Below, piece after piece: positions 1 to 5,770 of a DNA stretch of 6,256 bases; position 1 is the stretch's first letter, and every line of letters starts with the position of its first letter. Both the position numbers and the translations under genes were made by a program. The DNA comes from Lactobacillaceae bacterium (GTDB lineage Bacteria > Bacillota > Bacilli > Lactobacillales > Lactobacillaceae). A model generated the notes under the pieces. The model ran no database searches. It saw only the letters and a program-made list of their open reading frames with translations, and was not told the DNA's origin. The stretch is from positions 1 through 6,256 of the forward strand of contig JAISIV010000050.1 of the NCBI GenBank assembly GCA_031261865.1, in the 5' to 3' direction.

Positions 1-671
1 ACATTAGTAGTGGCTGTTTGAGTACTTGTTGAAGCAGTCTCATCAATGGCATCTGATGAAGCCGCGTGTGAGTCTGCTTGAGATTCAACATTTATGTTTG
101 TTTGAGAAGAAGTGTCAGAAATCTTTGGAGTATCAGAAAGTGAGTCAACAGTTGATTCAGAAGTGCTAGTAACTACTGAATCAGCGTTTGACGAAACGAC
201 AGAAGCCTCAACATTGGTTGTAGACGCATCTGTAGAAAATGTTTGTGTTTCAACTGGGTTGTCAACGTTTGATGACGTATCTGTGCTAGTTTCTGTGTTT
301 TGAGTAGAAACATCTGTGGTTGAATCTTGACTTTGTGCGGCAGTGTTAACTGTTTCAGTTGACTCAGTCGAATCAGAATTTTGCGCACCTGAAACAACAG
401 TTGTATCTTCGACAACCGTGTCTGTGTTTCCTGTGGCCTCAGCAACAGCTGAAGCATTTGTATCAGTAACGACTCCGGCAGCATTCGTGTCTACTCCTGC
501 ATCCCCAGTTGTAGTAGTTGTGGTTTCATCGGCATTTGCAACTACACCTGCTGCAGCAAATGAAAAGGCAGTAATACCAGCGACTAGCCACTGTTTTCCT
601 GCTTTATACATCTTCTTGTGTTCTTTACGTTGAAGACTGGAACTTAGAAGGTTTTTCTTATTTTTTGACAT
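1..671 (-). CDS. KxYKxGKxW signal-peptide surface protein, N-terminal part (cut by left edge)
   Basis: The frame is open from an ATG at 671 to the window edge: 223 full codons and no stop, so the C-terminal part is missing. Residues 20-28 read KMYKAGKQW, an exact KxYKxGKxW signal motif. A hydrophobic core follows (about 29-45), with a likely signal peptidase site after ANA (47/48). The rest is low complexity, rich in Ser, Thr, Ala, Val, Asp and Glu, with almost no basic residues; it looks like a mucin-like, possibly glycosylated stalk. In Lactobacillales this signal is known from serine-rich adhesins exported by accessory Sec systems and from large extracellular glucan- or fructansucrases, which also begin with a variable Ser/Thr-rich stretch. 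The missing part would decide which this is. An AAAGAG ribosome site lies about 8 nt before the ATG. The gene has its own upstream region and is isolated from the genes to its right by a terminator. Confidence 0.88.
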   Translation of the reverse strand, partial: MSKNKKNLLSSSLQRKEHKKMYKAGKQWLVAGITAFSFAAAGVVANADETTTTTTGDAGVDTNAAGVVTDTNASAVAEATGNTDTVVEDTTVVSGAQNSDSTESTETVNTAAQSQDSTTDVSTQNTETSTDTSSNVDNPVETQTFSTDASTTNVEASVVSSNADSVVTSTSESTVDSLSDTPKISDTSSQTNINVESQADSHAASSDAIDETASTSTQTATTN

Positions 672-697
672 GTAAAATACTCTTTCTTTCTGACAAT

Positions 698-779
698 TTC
701 ACATAATATGTGCAAAATAATAATAAAACCTACATAAACACTTGTGTTGCGACTTCACAAAAAGTTCACACTTTTCACA
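698..779 (-). promoter_or_regulatory. TTCACA repeat cluster upstream of the surface-protein gene
   Basis: On the plus strand TTCACA occurs at 754-759, 765-770 and 774-779, with spacers of 5 and 3 bp, and again at 698-703. Read towards the gene, these are TGTGAA direct repeats. Direct hexamers with spacers near 5 bp are the usual layout of OmpR-family response-regulator sites; the B. subtilis PhoP consensus TT(A/C/T)ACA fits exactly, and WalR sites are close. Possible -10 elements (TATTAT on the minus strand, 725-720 and 708-703) lie downstream without a good -35, as expected for an activated promoter. That this is an operator, and which regulator binds it, is inference. Confidence 0.4.
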
Positions 780-805
780 GAAATTTTATATTTATGTATT
801 TTGGT

Positions 806-843
806 AAAGAAAAACGCTAAGAACTTTTGAATTCTTAGCGTTT
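806..843 (-). terminator. Rho-independent terminator
   Basis: A perfect 12-bp stem (812-823 with 832-843) has an 8-nt loop. On the minus strand it runs into a U-rich tail (TTTTTCTTT, 814-806). It lies 47 bp past the stop of the 55-residue gene and before the promoter region of the surface protein, so it ends the transcript of the 179/55-residue pair. The plus-strand tail is poor in T, so its main direction is minus. Confidence 0.85.
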
Positions 844-889
844 AAAAAAGTTAATAAGATGGGAATCTTTCAAATTTACGTGATTATCA

Positions 890-1057
890 TTAATGATTGG
901 TTTTCTTGTTTGACAGCATCCATTCAGGAAGCGGATTTATGTGTGAAGAATTCAAAAACTCCGCTCTTTCTCTTATCTTTCGACTTTCTTTGAGCTTTTG
1001 CTTAATCATTTCGGTAACTTCAGCCGATTTTTTTTCTTGCAATTGTTGTTCAGTCAT
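890..1057 (-). CDS. Small charged protein of unknown function (55 aa), coupled to the upstream membrane protein
   Basis: I do not recognise this protein. The frame runs from ATG at 1057 to TAA at 892-890. The start overlaps the end of the preceding gene by 8 nt (ATGACTGA), and GGAG lies 9 nt before the ATG, so translational coupling is likely. The 55 residues are mostly one predicted charged helix, rich in Lys, Glu, Gln and Arg (about residues 1-36). A short C-terminal segment containing NPLPEWML follows, then a basic end. There is no signal peptide or membrane span, so it should be cytoplasmic. It is the last gene before a strong terminator. The overlap, ribosome site and position make it more credible than a random frame of this size. 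A role as a partner of the 179-residue membrane protein is inference from coupling alone. Confidence 0.68.
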   Translation of the reverse strand: MTEQQLQEKKSAEVTEMIKQKLKESRKIRERAEFLNSSHINPLPEWMLSNKKTNH

Positions 1058-1589
1058 CCTCATCTACTCCATTATATTTTATTGTTTTAAGAAAATTGCA
1101 AATTTCTGACAGGCTGAATTCATTCTCCTCCGATTCTAGAAAACCCACTAGAGCACCAATATCAGGATTAACAATTTTTTTAAACGCGATTTCATCAACA
1201 TAATTCGAACTTAATAAATAAGTGAGTTGATTTAAATTTTTGAATACTTGTGTTATTTCGTCCGCGTGTTCATTTGAAATTGAAATTAGGATATCTTTAC
1301 GATTTTCATTAGTCAGACTAGTTTTCTCTTCAAATGTTGTGAACTGGCTGTTTTTCTCTTCTTCAATCAATAGAGTGACTCGATTGAATTTTTCAACAAC
1401 TTCCCGTTCAAATCTTCTGATCATGTCATCGGTTCTCTCGGTAACTCTAGATTTGTTTGCATAGTAATTCTGCCAGAAATTCCCAAATAGCCCGACTAAA
1501 GAAATAATCACAGCTAACGCAGGCAAATATTCGATTAGTTCTTTTATACCCATACTTATTAATACGAGAAAATCAGAAGCAAACGACAA
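1050..1589 (-). CDS. Single-pass membrane protein of unknown function (179 aa)
   Basis: I do not recognise a named family. One hydrophobic helix spans about residues 20-40, followed by a polar, helix-rich domain (45-179) with probable coiled-coil stretches around 50-80 and a very acidic C-terminus (GVDEDD). Basic residues just after the helix suggest the large domain is cytoplasmic. The start used is TTG at 1589: GGTGA sits 3 nt before it and a purine-rich AAGGAAG further upstream. The in-frame ATG at 1553 (residue 13) has no ribosome site in front but would still give an intact protein, so the start is uncertain by 12 residues. The gene begins only 37 bp after the terminator of the previous operon and overlaps the 55-residue gene by 8 nt. 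The general plan, an N-terminal anchor with a helical cytosolic domain, recalls several uncharacterised small membrane families but proves none. Confidence 0.75.
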   Translation of the reverse strand: MSFASDFLVLISMGIKELIEYLPALAVIISLVGLFGNFWQNYYANKSRVTERTDDMIRRFEREVVEKFNRVTLLIEEEKNSQFTTFEEKTSLTNENRKDILISISNEHADEITQVFKNLNQLTYLLSSNYVDEIAFKKIVNPDIGALVGFLESEENEFSLSEICNFLKTIKYNGVDEDD

Positions 1590-1626
1590 ATATCACCAAA
1601 ACTTCCTTTTTTTAAACTACACGAGT

Positions 1627-1656
1627 CAAAAAAATCCAGTTCGTACAGAACTGGAT
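1627..1656 (-). terminator. Rho-independent terminator at the end of the mecA operon
   Basis: A 9-bp perfect stem (1634-1642 with 1648-1656) has a 5-nt loop. On the minus strand it is followed by an uninterrupted T run (1634-1628). The outer base of the stem is the first T position of the TGA stop codon (1658-1656) of the Ser-rich membrane protein, so the terminator begins exactly where the coding region ends. The plus strand has no T run after the stem. Confidence 0.85.
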
Positions 1657-2603
1657 CAATCAAAAATATTATCAAGATGTTGGAGAAAGGATTTCTTTTG
1701 TTTAGGACCTTTGGCTTCTTTCGAGATCTTTGGTTTTTTAGTTCGACCCGAGAAAATAGCAATCCAATTGATTAAGACGGGAATTACGGCAAACAGGATT
1801 CCAGCAACAATTTGTTTCTTATAGATCAAGTAAGCCCCAAAACCAATTAGGGCAAGCAAAACCAATGATATAGCAACAACTGAAAAAGCTCTGAAGAAAT
1901 TATCTGATCTTTGTTGTTTTTGGTTAACCAAACGTTGAGACTTACTAATTTCTAAAGTTTCTTTGATCATCGCTGGCATTAGTCCAGGATAAGCTTGTTC
2001 AAAACGTTCAAATTGATCTGCGTCAGGCAAACTTTGATTTTCAAATAACATTTGCTTGATTTGGACAATCTCCACCTCGCCCGCGGATTGCAACATCTCA
2101 TTTACGGATTTTAGTTCCGGCAAATCATCAGGGTTGATAGGTTCACGCGAAGATTGTGATTGTGTCTCTTCAAATCTAGCGGCAGCACGGGAATCGAACT
2201 CAGATATTGATGCGGACTGATACAACGACAATGCTAATGACTTTTGAGAATCTTCTTGAACTTCTGATACTTCAGAATTTACAGACTCGTTGCTTTGAAT
2301 AGATGTTTGAGATCCAGCTACATGGTTCAATTCATCAGCTGCTGACGTAAATGTTGTCTGCAAATCACTGATTTTAGTTTGAGAAGCCAAAAGGCCCACT
2401 TCATTGCTCGAAAAAGCATCTAAACGAGACAAATTATCTGACATAGTACTTAAACCGACAGATTCACGATAAGCGGAAACTGAATCCTGACTACTTAACG
2501 TGTTCGAAACTTTAGAAGCACGGCTTTTTCTTGTATTGCTCTTAGAAGTTTTCTTGGATTCAGATTCCGTTTCCTTGGTAGAAGTTTTTTTACTTGTCGC
2601 CAT
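1656..2603 (-). CDS. Ser-rich protein with two C-terminal membrane helices, DUF2335-like
   Basis: The 315 residues fall into a long hydrophilic region (1 to about 160) very rich in Ser, Thr, Glu and Gln with a basic N-terminus, a predicted helical segment (162-235, with DQFERFEQAYPGLMPAMI at 196-213), and two membrane helices at about 238-260 and 265-285. A strongly basic tail (287-305) follows. The order 'helical segment with a YPG element, basic/Gln-rich linker, two short helices' resembles the DUF2335 membrane family from memory; this needs a profile search. The basic C-terminus predicts that both ends face the cytoplasm, so the Ser-rich region would be an intracellular tail rather than an exported stalk; there is no signal peptide. 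The start at 2603 has a strong AGAGGAGA site about 9 nt upstream. It overlaps the preceding 63-residue gene by 14 nt and closes the mecA operon. Function unknown. Confidence 0.85.
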   Translation of the reverse strand: MATSKKTSTKETESESKKTSKSNTRKSRASKVSNTLSSQDSVSAYRESVGLSTMSDNLSRLDAFSSNEVGLLASQTKISDLQTTFTSAADELNHVAGSQTSIQSNESVNSEVSEVQEDSQKSLALSLYQSASISEFDSRAAARFEETQSQSSREPINPDDLPELKSVNEMLQSAGEVEIVQIKQMLFENQSLPDADQFERFEQAYPGLMPAMIKETLEISKSQRLVNQKQQRSDNFFRAFSVVAISLVLLALIGFGAYLIYKKQIVAGILFAVIPVLINWIAIFSGRTKKPKISKEAKGPKQKKSFLQHLDNIFD

Positions 2604-2781
2604 ACTTGTTCTTCTCCTCTCTATAAATAACGTTTAATTTTTCAACCGCAGACTTTAAATCATCGACTTTAATTTCTTGATACTCTCTCACAGGTTCGGT
2701 TGTGAAAAAAAGAAAAGCGCTTCTAAAATTAAAGGCGGCTGATTTATAATTTCGCCAAAACGTTTTAATGTTTTTTCTCAT
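2590..2781 (-). CDS. Small protein of unknown function (63 aa) in the mecA operon
   Basis: I do not recognise this protein. It starts 2 nt after the mecA stop codon (TAG-TC-ATG) and its last 14 nt overlap the start of the 315-residue gene, a spacing that strongly supports translation by coupling; its own ribosome site is weak. The N-terminal third (1-27) is basic and aromatic (KTFWRNYKSAAFNFR, then AFLFF) and could form an amphipathic helix lying on a membrane. It is not long or hydrophobic enough to be a clear membrane span. The rest (38-63) is a charged helix. A membrane-peripheral or adaptor role between the cytoplasmic MecA and the membrane protein encoded next is possible but is inference from position only. 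Confidence 0.75.
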   Translation of the reverse strand: MRKNIKTFWRNYKSAAFNFRSAFLFFTTEPVREYQEIKVDDLKSAVEKLNVIYREEKNKYGDK

Positions 2782-2783
2782 GA

Positions 2784-3467
2784 CTAAAACTGGCTACTCT
2801 TCAAGATTTCGAAAGCGAGATTTGAATAAATCATTTCCCCGGTACTTACCTGAGAAACTCCAGATTCCACTACCCCATTAAACTCATATGCCATGTCTAA
2901 TAACAAAGCAAAGGTTTTCTCGTCAATCAATTGAAAATCAAGAGTGAAATTGTTTTCATTTTTATAGAGGTTAGACAAACCATTAATAATTTCAAAATTC
3001 ACCGAAGCAACATATTCCATCAACTCGTTGAAACTGTCAAATGAAATTAGATAGTGAAGATTACCAGCTTGGTTGGTGACGCTATTAGCTTGCTTAAATA
3101 CTTCGTTGAAATCTGGCTGTATTGAAGTTTTTCTTATATTGTCAACTCCGTTAACCATATTCGTGATGAATTCAGGAACGGCATCATCGGCAACAAAAAA
3201 GAATTCATCAATCGTCTGCGGACGGAATTCAGAAACCATTTGGAATTCTACGTCGTCTTGGTTAACGGTGACATTGATTTGCAAAAAACCTTTTCCTTTA
3301 CCAGGAAGTTGATCTTTATCAATGTCAAAAGCATCTAGGATCTTGTCGACTAGATTAGTACTTGGGTCTATTGATTCAAAATTAGAAATATCAAGGCCGC
3401 GGTCAGATAGCTCATCATAACTGGCGATAATTTCAAGTGTCGAATTGTTTGGGCGGAAAAATTTCAT
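2784..3467 (-). CDS. mecA: Adaptor protein MecA
   Basis: MecA is the ClpC adaptor that brings substrates such as competence regulators to the ClpCP protease in the cytoplasm of Firmicutes. The 227-residue length is typical. The N-terminal substrate-binding domain (about 1-80) shows the family pattern of a short MKFFRPNNSTLEI start, then DELSDRGLD (18-26), an acidic helix and a FLQINVTV strand. A variable acidic linker (81-135) follows. The C-terminal ClpC-binding domain (136-227) has the familiar LHYLISFDSFNELMEY block (137-152) and ends with GEMIYSNLAFEILK (210-223), matching the usual 'GxxI..N.A...L' ending. The identification rests on these patterns, with no alignment run. The start at 3467 lies 8 nt after a TATAAT, so the mRNA would have almost no leader. 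It is the first gene of a three-gene operon and is divergent from the ABM-fold gene. Confidence 0.9.
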   Translation of the reverse strand: MKFFRPNNSTLEIIASYDELSDRGLDISNFESIDPSTNLVDKILDAFDIDKDQLPGKGKGFLQINVTVNQDDVEFQMVSEFRPQTIDEFFFVADDAVPEFITNMVNGVDNIRKTSIQPDFNEVFKQANSVTNQAGNLHYLISFDSFNELMEYVASVNFEIINGLSNLYKNENNFTLDFQLIDEKTFALLLDMAYEFNGVVESGVSQVSTGEMIYSNLAFEILKSSQF

Positions 3468-3510
3468 CTCTAACTATTATATCTATTGAATTAAAGACTA
3501 AAATAGATGT
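3468..3510. promoter_or_regulatory. Divergent promoters between mecA and the ABM-fold/comA operon, with inverted repeat
   Basis: Only 43 bp separate the two start codons. For mecA, a perfect TATAAT on the minus strand (3481-3476) ends 8 nt before the ATG. For the plus-strand gene, TAAAAT (3499-3504) ends 6 nt before the ATG. Each transcript would therefore start at or within a base or two of its start codon, and neither gene has a convincing ribosome site here. At a 17-bp spacer each -35 position falls on or beside the -10 of the other promoter, so the two should compete. A perfect 7-bp inverted repeat (ATCTATT 3481-3487, AATAGAT 3502-3508) spans the middle and could be an operator. No good -35 was found on either strand. 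Confidence 0.55.
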
Positions 3511-3990
3511 ATGGATGAATTATTTATTACAATTGGCAGCCAAAAATATCTTCGTGCTGTTCTTTTAGAAAACCCTGACACGAGAGCTATTCCTATGTCA
3601 GGCAACGCCACTCAAACTGCTGTTCTCTCTTGGGAAGACTTGAAAGGCAGCGTGAACCCAGTCCGTTTCGGTGTTATCGATCGTTATATTCAAGCCCCTG
3701 AGGGTAAAAGAGCTCGTTCTTACATGTTTACTTATATGACTGGTGAAGAAAAGGACGCTGAAAATCTTGACAAGTTGTTGTTGAACGACTCAACCCAAGA
3801 TTTAAAAAACGCCAATCCATTATCTGTTACTTTCATGAAGGAAAAAGACGATTTACACCGTTACGTGCTTTTCACAAGTTGGGAAGACATTAACGATATG
3901 CAGCACTTTAAGGGTTCACCACTTCTGGCGAAAATAACTTCGAATTTCTATTCAACTTTCAACGTAATTTACACTAGAGGATTTGATTAA
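3511..3990 (+). CDS. TRAP/HmoB-like ABM-fold protein
   Basis: The 159-residue protein has the layout of the staphylococcal TRAP and B. subtilis HmoB group. An N-terminal strand-rich part (1-50: ITIGSQKYLRAVL, then a TAVLSWE strand at 36-42) is followed by a C-terminal ABM-type ferredoxin-like half. The ABM signature is the YVLFTSWEDINDMQHFKGSP block (118-137), which corresponds to the 'W.s.e.f..f..s' segment of the family. ABM proteins act as dimers; HmoB and IsdG relatives bind and degrade haem, while the role of TRAP is disputed. The Trp is present (W124), but I see no His where the IsdG-type haem ligand usually lies, so haem breakdown should not be assumed. There is no signal peptide. The stop TAA shares its last base with the ATG of comA, so the two genes are co-translated. 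The start appears leaderless. Confidence 0.75.
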   Translation: MDELFITIGSQKYLRAVLLENPDTRAIPMSGNATQTAVLSWEDLKGSVNPVRFGVIDRYIQAPEGKRARSYMFTYMTGEEKDAENLDKLLLNDSTQDLKNANPLSVTFMKEKDDLHRYVLFTSWEDINDMQHFKGSPLLAKITSNFYSTFNVIYTRGFD

Positions 3991-4757
3991 TGAATGCATT
4001 CTCCTTTTTGAATAAAAAGGATAGGACTAAACCACGTTCCACGGGATTAACAATGATGATTGACCGTGGGAGTGGTTTTTCTTATTTCTCAGACTTACTT
4101 GAAAACACTCACCAATATATCGACTTCATCAAATTCGGTTGGGGTACGAGCTCCATGTATGAAAGCCAGATTGTAATGCAAAAAATCGACAAGGCTAAAA
4201 GTTTTGACATAATTGTCTATCCTGGTGGAACTTTACTAGAAGCAGCCATTCTAAGTGGACAAACCGATTCGTTTTTCGAGGAACTTCAGAATTTGGGATT
4301 CAATGGAATTGAAATTTCGGACGGCTCTACCGAAGTTGATTTAGATTTACGTTATAGCTTAATTGGCCGAGCAAAAGATTTAGGACTGCATGTTATCTCT
4401 GAGGTTGGAAAGAAAAATCCGACTCTCGATGCTGAAATCGAACTTGAAGATCGGATTAACGCAATTCAATTTGACTTAGAAGCTGGTTCAAATCAAGTTC
4501 TCATTGAAGCTCGAGAAGCTGGACTTGGGATTGGTATCTATGAAAAAGATGGTTCAATCAAAGATGATCAATTATCAGCACTCGCTGAAATCGGATTAGA
4601 TAAATTAATCATTGAAGCTCCACTTAAATCTCAACAGACTGAATTGTTGTTAAGATATGGTCCAAGTGTTAATCTTGGAAATATTGCTCATGAAGAAATT
4701 ATCCCATTAGAAACCTTGAGACAAGGCTTACGTGGGGATACATTAGGAAAGATATAA
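3990..4757 (+). CDS. comA: Phosphosulfolactate synthase (ComA family)
   Basis: The family enzyme adds sulfite to phosphoenolpyruvate in a Mg2+-dependent reaction to give (R)-2-phospho-3-sulfolactate, the first step of coenzyme M synthesis in methanogens; B. subtilis YitD is a bacterial relative. The 255-residue length is standard for this single TIM-barrel domain. Family blocks are visible in order: IDFIKFGWGTS (44-54), YPGGTL (77-82), EISDGS (108-113), SEVGKK (137-142), EAREAG (173-178), EAPLKSQQ (209-216), NLGNIA (228-233) and LETLRQGLRGDT (240-251). All are intact and close to the archaeal enzyme as I remember it, so activity is likely. AGAGGA lies 8 nt before the ATG, and the start overlaps the previous stop by one base. 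No ComB or ComC homologue is in the window, so the fate of the product is unknown. The symbol comA is unrelated to the competence regulator ComA. Confidence 0.92.
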   Translation: MNAFSFLNKKDRTKPRSTGLTMMIDRGSGFSYFSDLLENTHQYIDFIKFGWGTSSMYESQIVMQKIDKAKSFDIIVYPGGTLLEAAILSGQTDSFFEELQNLGFNGIEISDGSTEVDLDLRYSLIGRAKDLGLHVISEVGKKNPTLDAEIELEDRINAIQFDLEAGSNQVLIEAREAGLGIGIYEKDGSIKDDQLSALAEIGLDKLIIEAPLKSQQTELLLRYGPSVNLGNIAHEEIIPLETLRQGLRGDTLGKI

Positions 4758-4791
4758 AAAATTCTCGTTCAATAATAGAACGAGAATTTTT
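4757..4791. terminator. Bidirectional Rho-independent terminator between convergent genes
   Basis: A perfect 14-bp stem (4757-4770 with 4778-4791) has a 7-nt AATAATA loop. The plus strand ends in five T bases and the minus strand in six, so the hairpin can stop both the comA operon and the convergent PASTA-LysM gene. It begins at the last base of the comA stop codon and ends one base before the stop of the other gene. Confidence 0.9.
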
Positions 4792-4792
4792 A

Positions 4793-5713
4793 TTACCACC
4801 AATTATGAGCTTGTCTAAATGCAATTGCGTTATCAATTGAACCGTAACGTTGGTTTGCATAATTAATCATTCCTTGGGTTTGGGTAGCGACATCACCATA
4901 ACCCCAATATTGTTTGGTTTGACCAAGACCATGATAACCATTTGGAGAAACGATATCAGGATTTCCACCGGATTCAGGCATAACGATGTAAGTCCACATG
5001 GCTGGCGTTCCACCATTGGCAATGAATTGATCATAAACTGAACCAGAAGCCCGCGTAGCGGCTGGAGCTTGGGTCACAGGAGCTTGATAAGTCGCAGCAG
5101 GAGCTTGTGATTGAGCGGCTGGCGCAGTGTAAGTTTGAGTTTGTTGCTTTATGGTTGCTTGTTGTGTTGTGGTGGAAACTGAGTCTTTGTTAGTTTGGCC
5201 ATTCTGGTTGGGAATAGTTAAGATTTGGCCCGGATAAATGAAGTGAGTGGCAACATCGATGTTGTTAGCTTTAGCGACATCTTGCCAGTTAACTCCATAC
5301 TTTTCACCAATTGCCCAAAGGCTGTCACCATAAACCACGGTGTATTGTCCTTGGTCCTTACCTTTAGAAACCTTGACATTAATAGTGTCGCCTACGGCAA
5401 CTTTACTTTGGTCGTCAGAAATAACAGTGTTTTTATCTTTATCTGAATCAACAGTTTCGATGTTCAATTTAACATTTTGTTCGTCGGCCCATTTTTGGAA
5501 CTCTGAGACATTCTTCCCGTTAAATGAAGGAACTTTAATTTGCTTTTTTTCAGCCGCGTCAGCTTTAACGTTTTGAGTTAAAACTAAATTGGTTTGGAGA
5601 CTAACTGCCCCAACCAAAGTCGCACCGGTTGCCCCGGCAACTGAAATGTTTTTTAGACGGTCAGAATGTCTATTGCCGGAATATTTTTTTAGTAATTGGT
5701 TTTTGTACTTCAT
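4793..5713 (-). CDS. Secreted PASTA-LysM protein with lysozyme-like C-terminal domain
   Basis: The 306 residues contain, in order: a basic N-terminus and long signal peptide (cleavage likely near residue 51, after VKA); a PASTA domain (about 58-118, from IKVPSFNGKNV to INVKVSKG) that in other proteins binds muropeptides or peptidoglycan; a LysM domain (122-168, YTVVYGDSLWAIGEKYGV to ILTIPNQ) that binds glycan chains; an Ala/Pro/Gln/Thr-rich linker (171-222); and a C-terminal domain (224-306) ending in HNWW. That last domain resembles the lysozyme/transglycosylase-like end of Apf-type aggregation-promoting proteins: MPESGGNPDIVSPNG (245-259) matches the 'ESGGNP..' motif, making Glu247 the candidate catalytic acid, followed by GLGQ (262-265). 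It is probably a wall-bound peptidoglycan-remodelling or cell-shape protein. AGAG lies 8 nt before the ATG; no clear promoter was found in the 57 bp upstream. Hydrolytic activity is inferred, not shown. Confidence 0.88.
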   Translation of the reverse strand: MKYKNQLLKKYSGNRHSDRLKNISVAGATGATLVGAVSLQTNLVLTQNVKADAAEKKQIKVPSFNGKNVSEFQKWADEQNVKLNIETVDSDKDKNTVISDDQSKVAVGDTINVKVSKGKDQGQYTVVYGDSLWAIGEKYGVNWQDVAKANNIDVATHFIYPGQILTIPNQNGQTNKDSVSTTTQQATIKQQTQTYTAPAAQSQAPAATYQAPVTQAPAATRASGSVYDQFIANGGTPAMWTYIVMPESGGNPDIVSPNGYHGLGQTKQYWGYGDVATQTQGMINYANQRYGSIDNAIAFRQAHNWW

Positions 5714-5770
5714 AATTTTTCTCTAATAAAACAATTCTTACACGTTTGAAAAACAATTTCAGGAATTTAA

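Noticed and set aside
112..633. Plus-strand and alternate minus-strand frames across the surface-protein region
   Set aside because: They are shadows of a low-complexity Ser/Thr-rich coding region; the minus frame starting at 671 has an exact KxYKxGKxW signal peptide and a proper start.
853..889. Small hairpin and near-palindrome (AAGAT/ATCTT; TGATTATCATTAATGATT)
   Set aside because: The stem is only 5 bp and the palindrome is imperfect in A/T-rich DNA; the true terminator lies just beyond at 806-843.
897..1109. 70-residue plus-strand frame
   Set aside because: It lies antisense to the 55-residue gene and the end of the 179-residue gene, has no ribosome site, and the minus-strand frames have coupling and a terminator.
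1559..1762. 67-residue minus-strand frame
   Set aside because: It crosses the terminator at 1627-1656 and overlaps the end of the 315-residue gene in another frame; no ribosome site or family match.
4850..5576. Three plus-strand frames opposite the PASTA-LysM gene
   Set aside because: They are antisense to a clearly identified multi-domain protein and show no features of their own.
5728..5758. Direct repeat AAAACAATT (5728-5736 and 5750-5758) before the PASTA-LysM gene as a WalR-type operator
   Set aside because: The 22-bp spacing equals about two helical turns, but the half-sites match the TGTWAH-N5-TGTWAH pattern poorly and the region is A/T-rich; the repeat may be chance.
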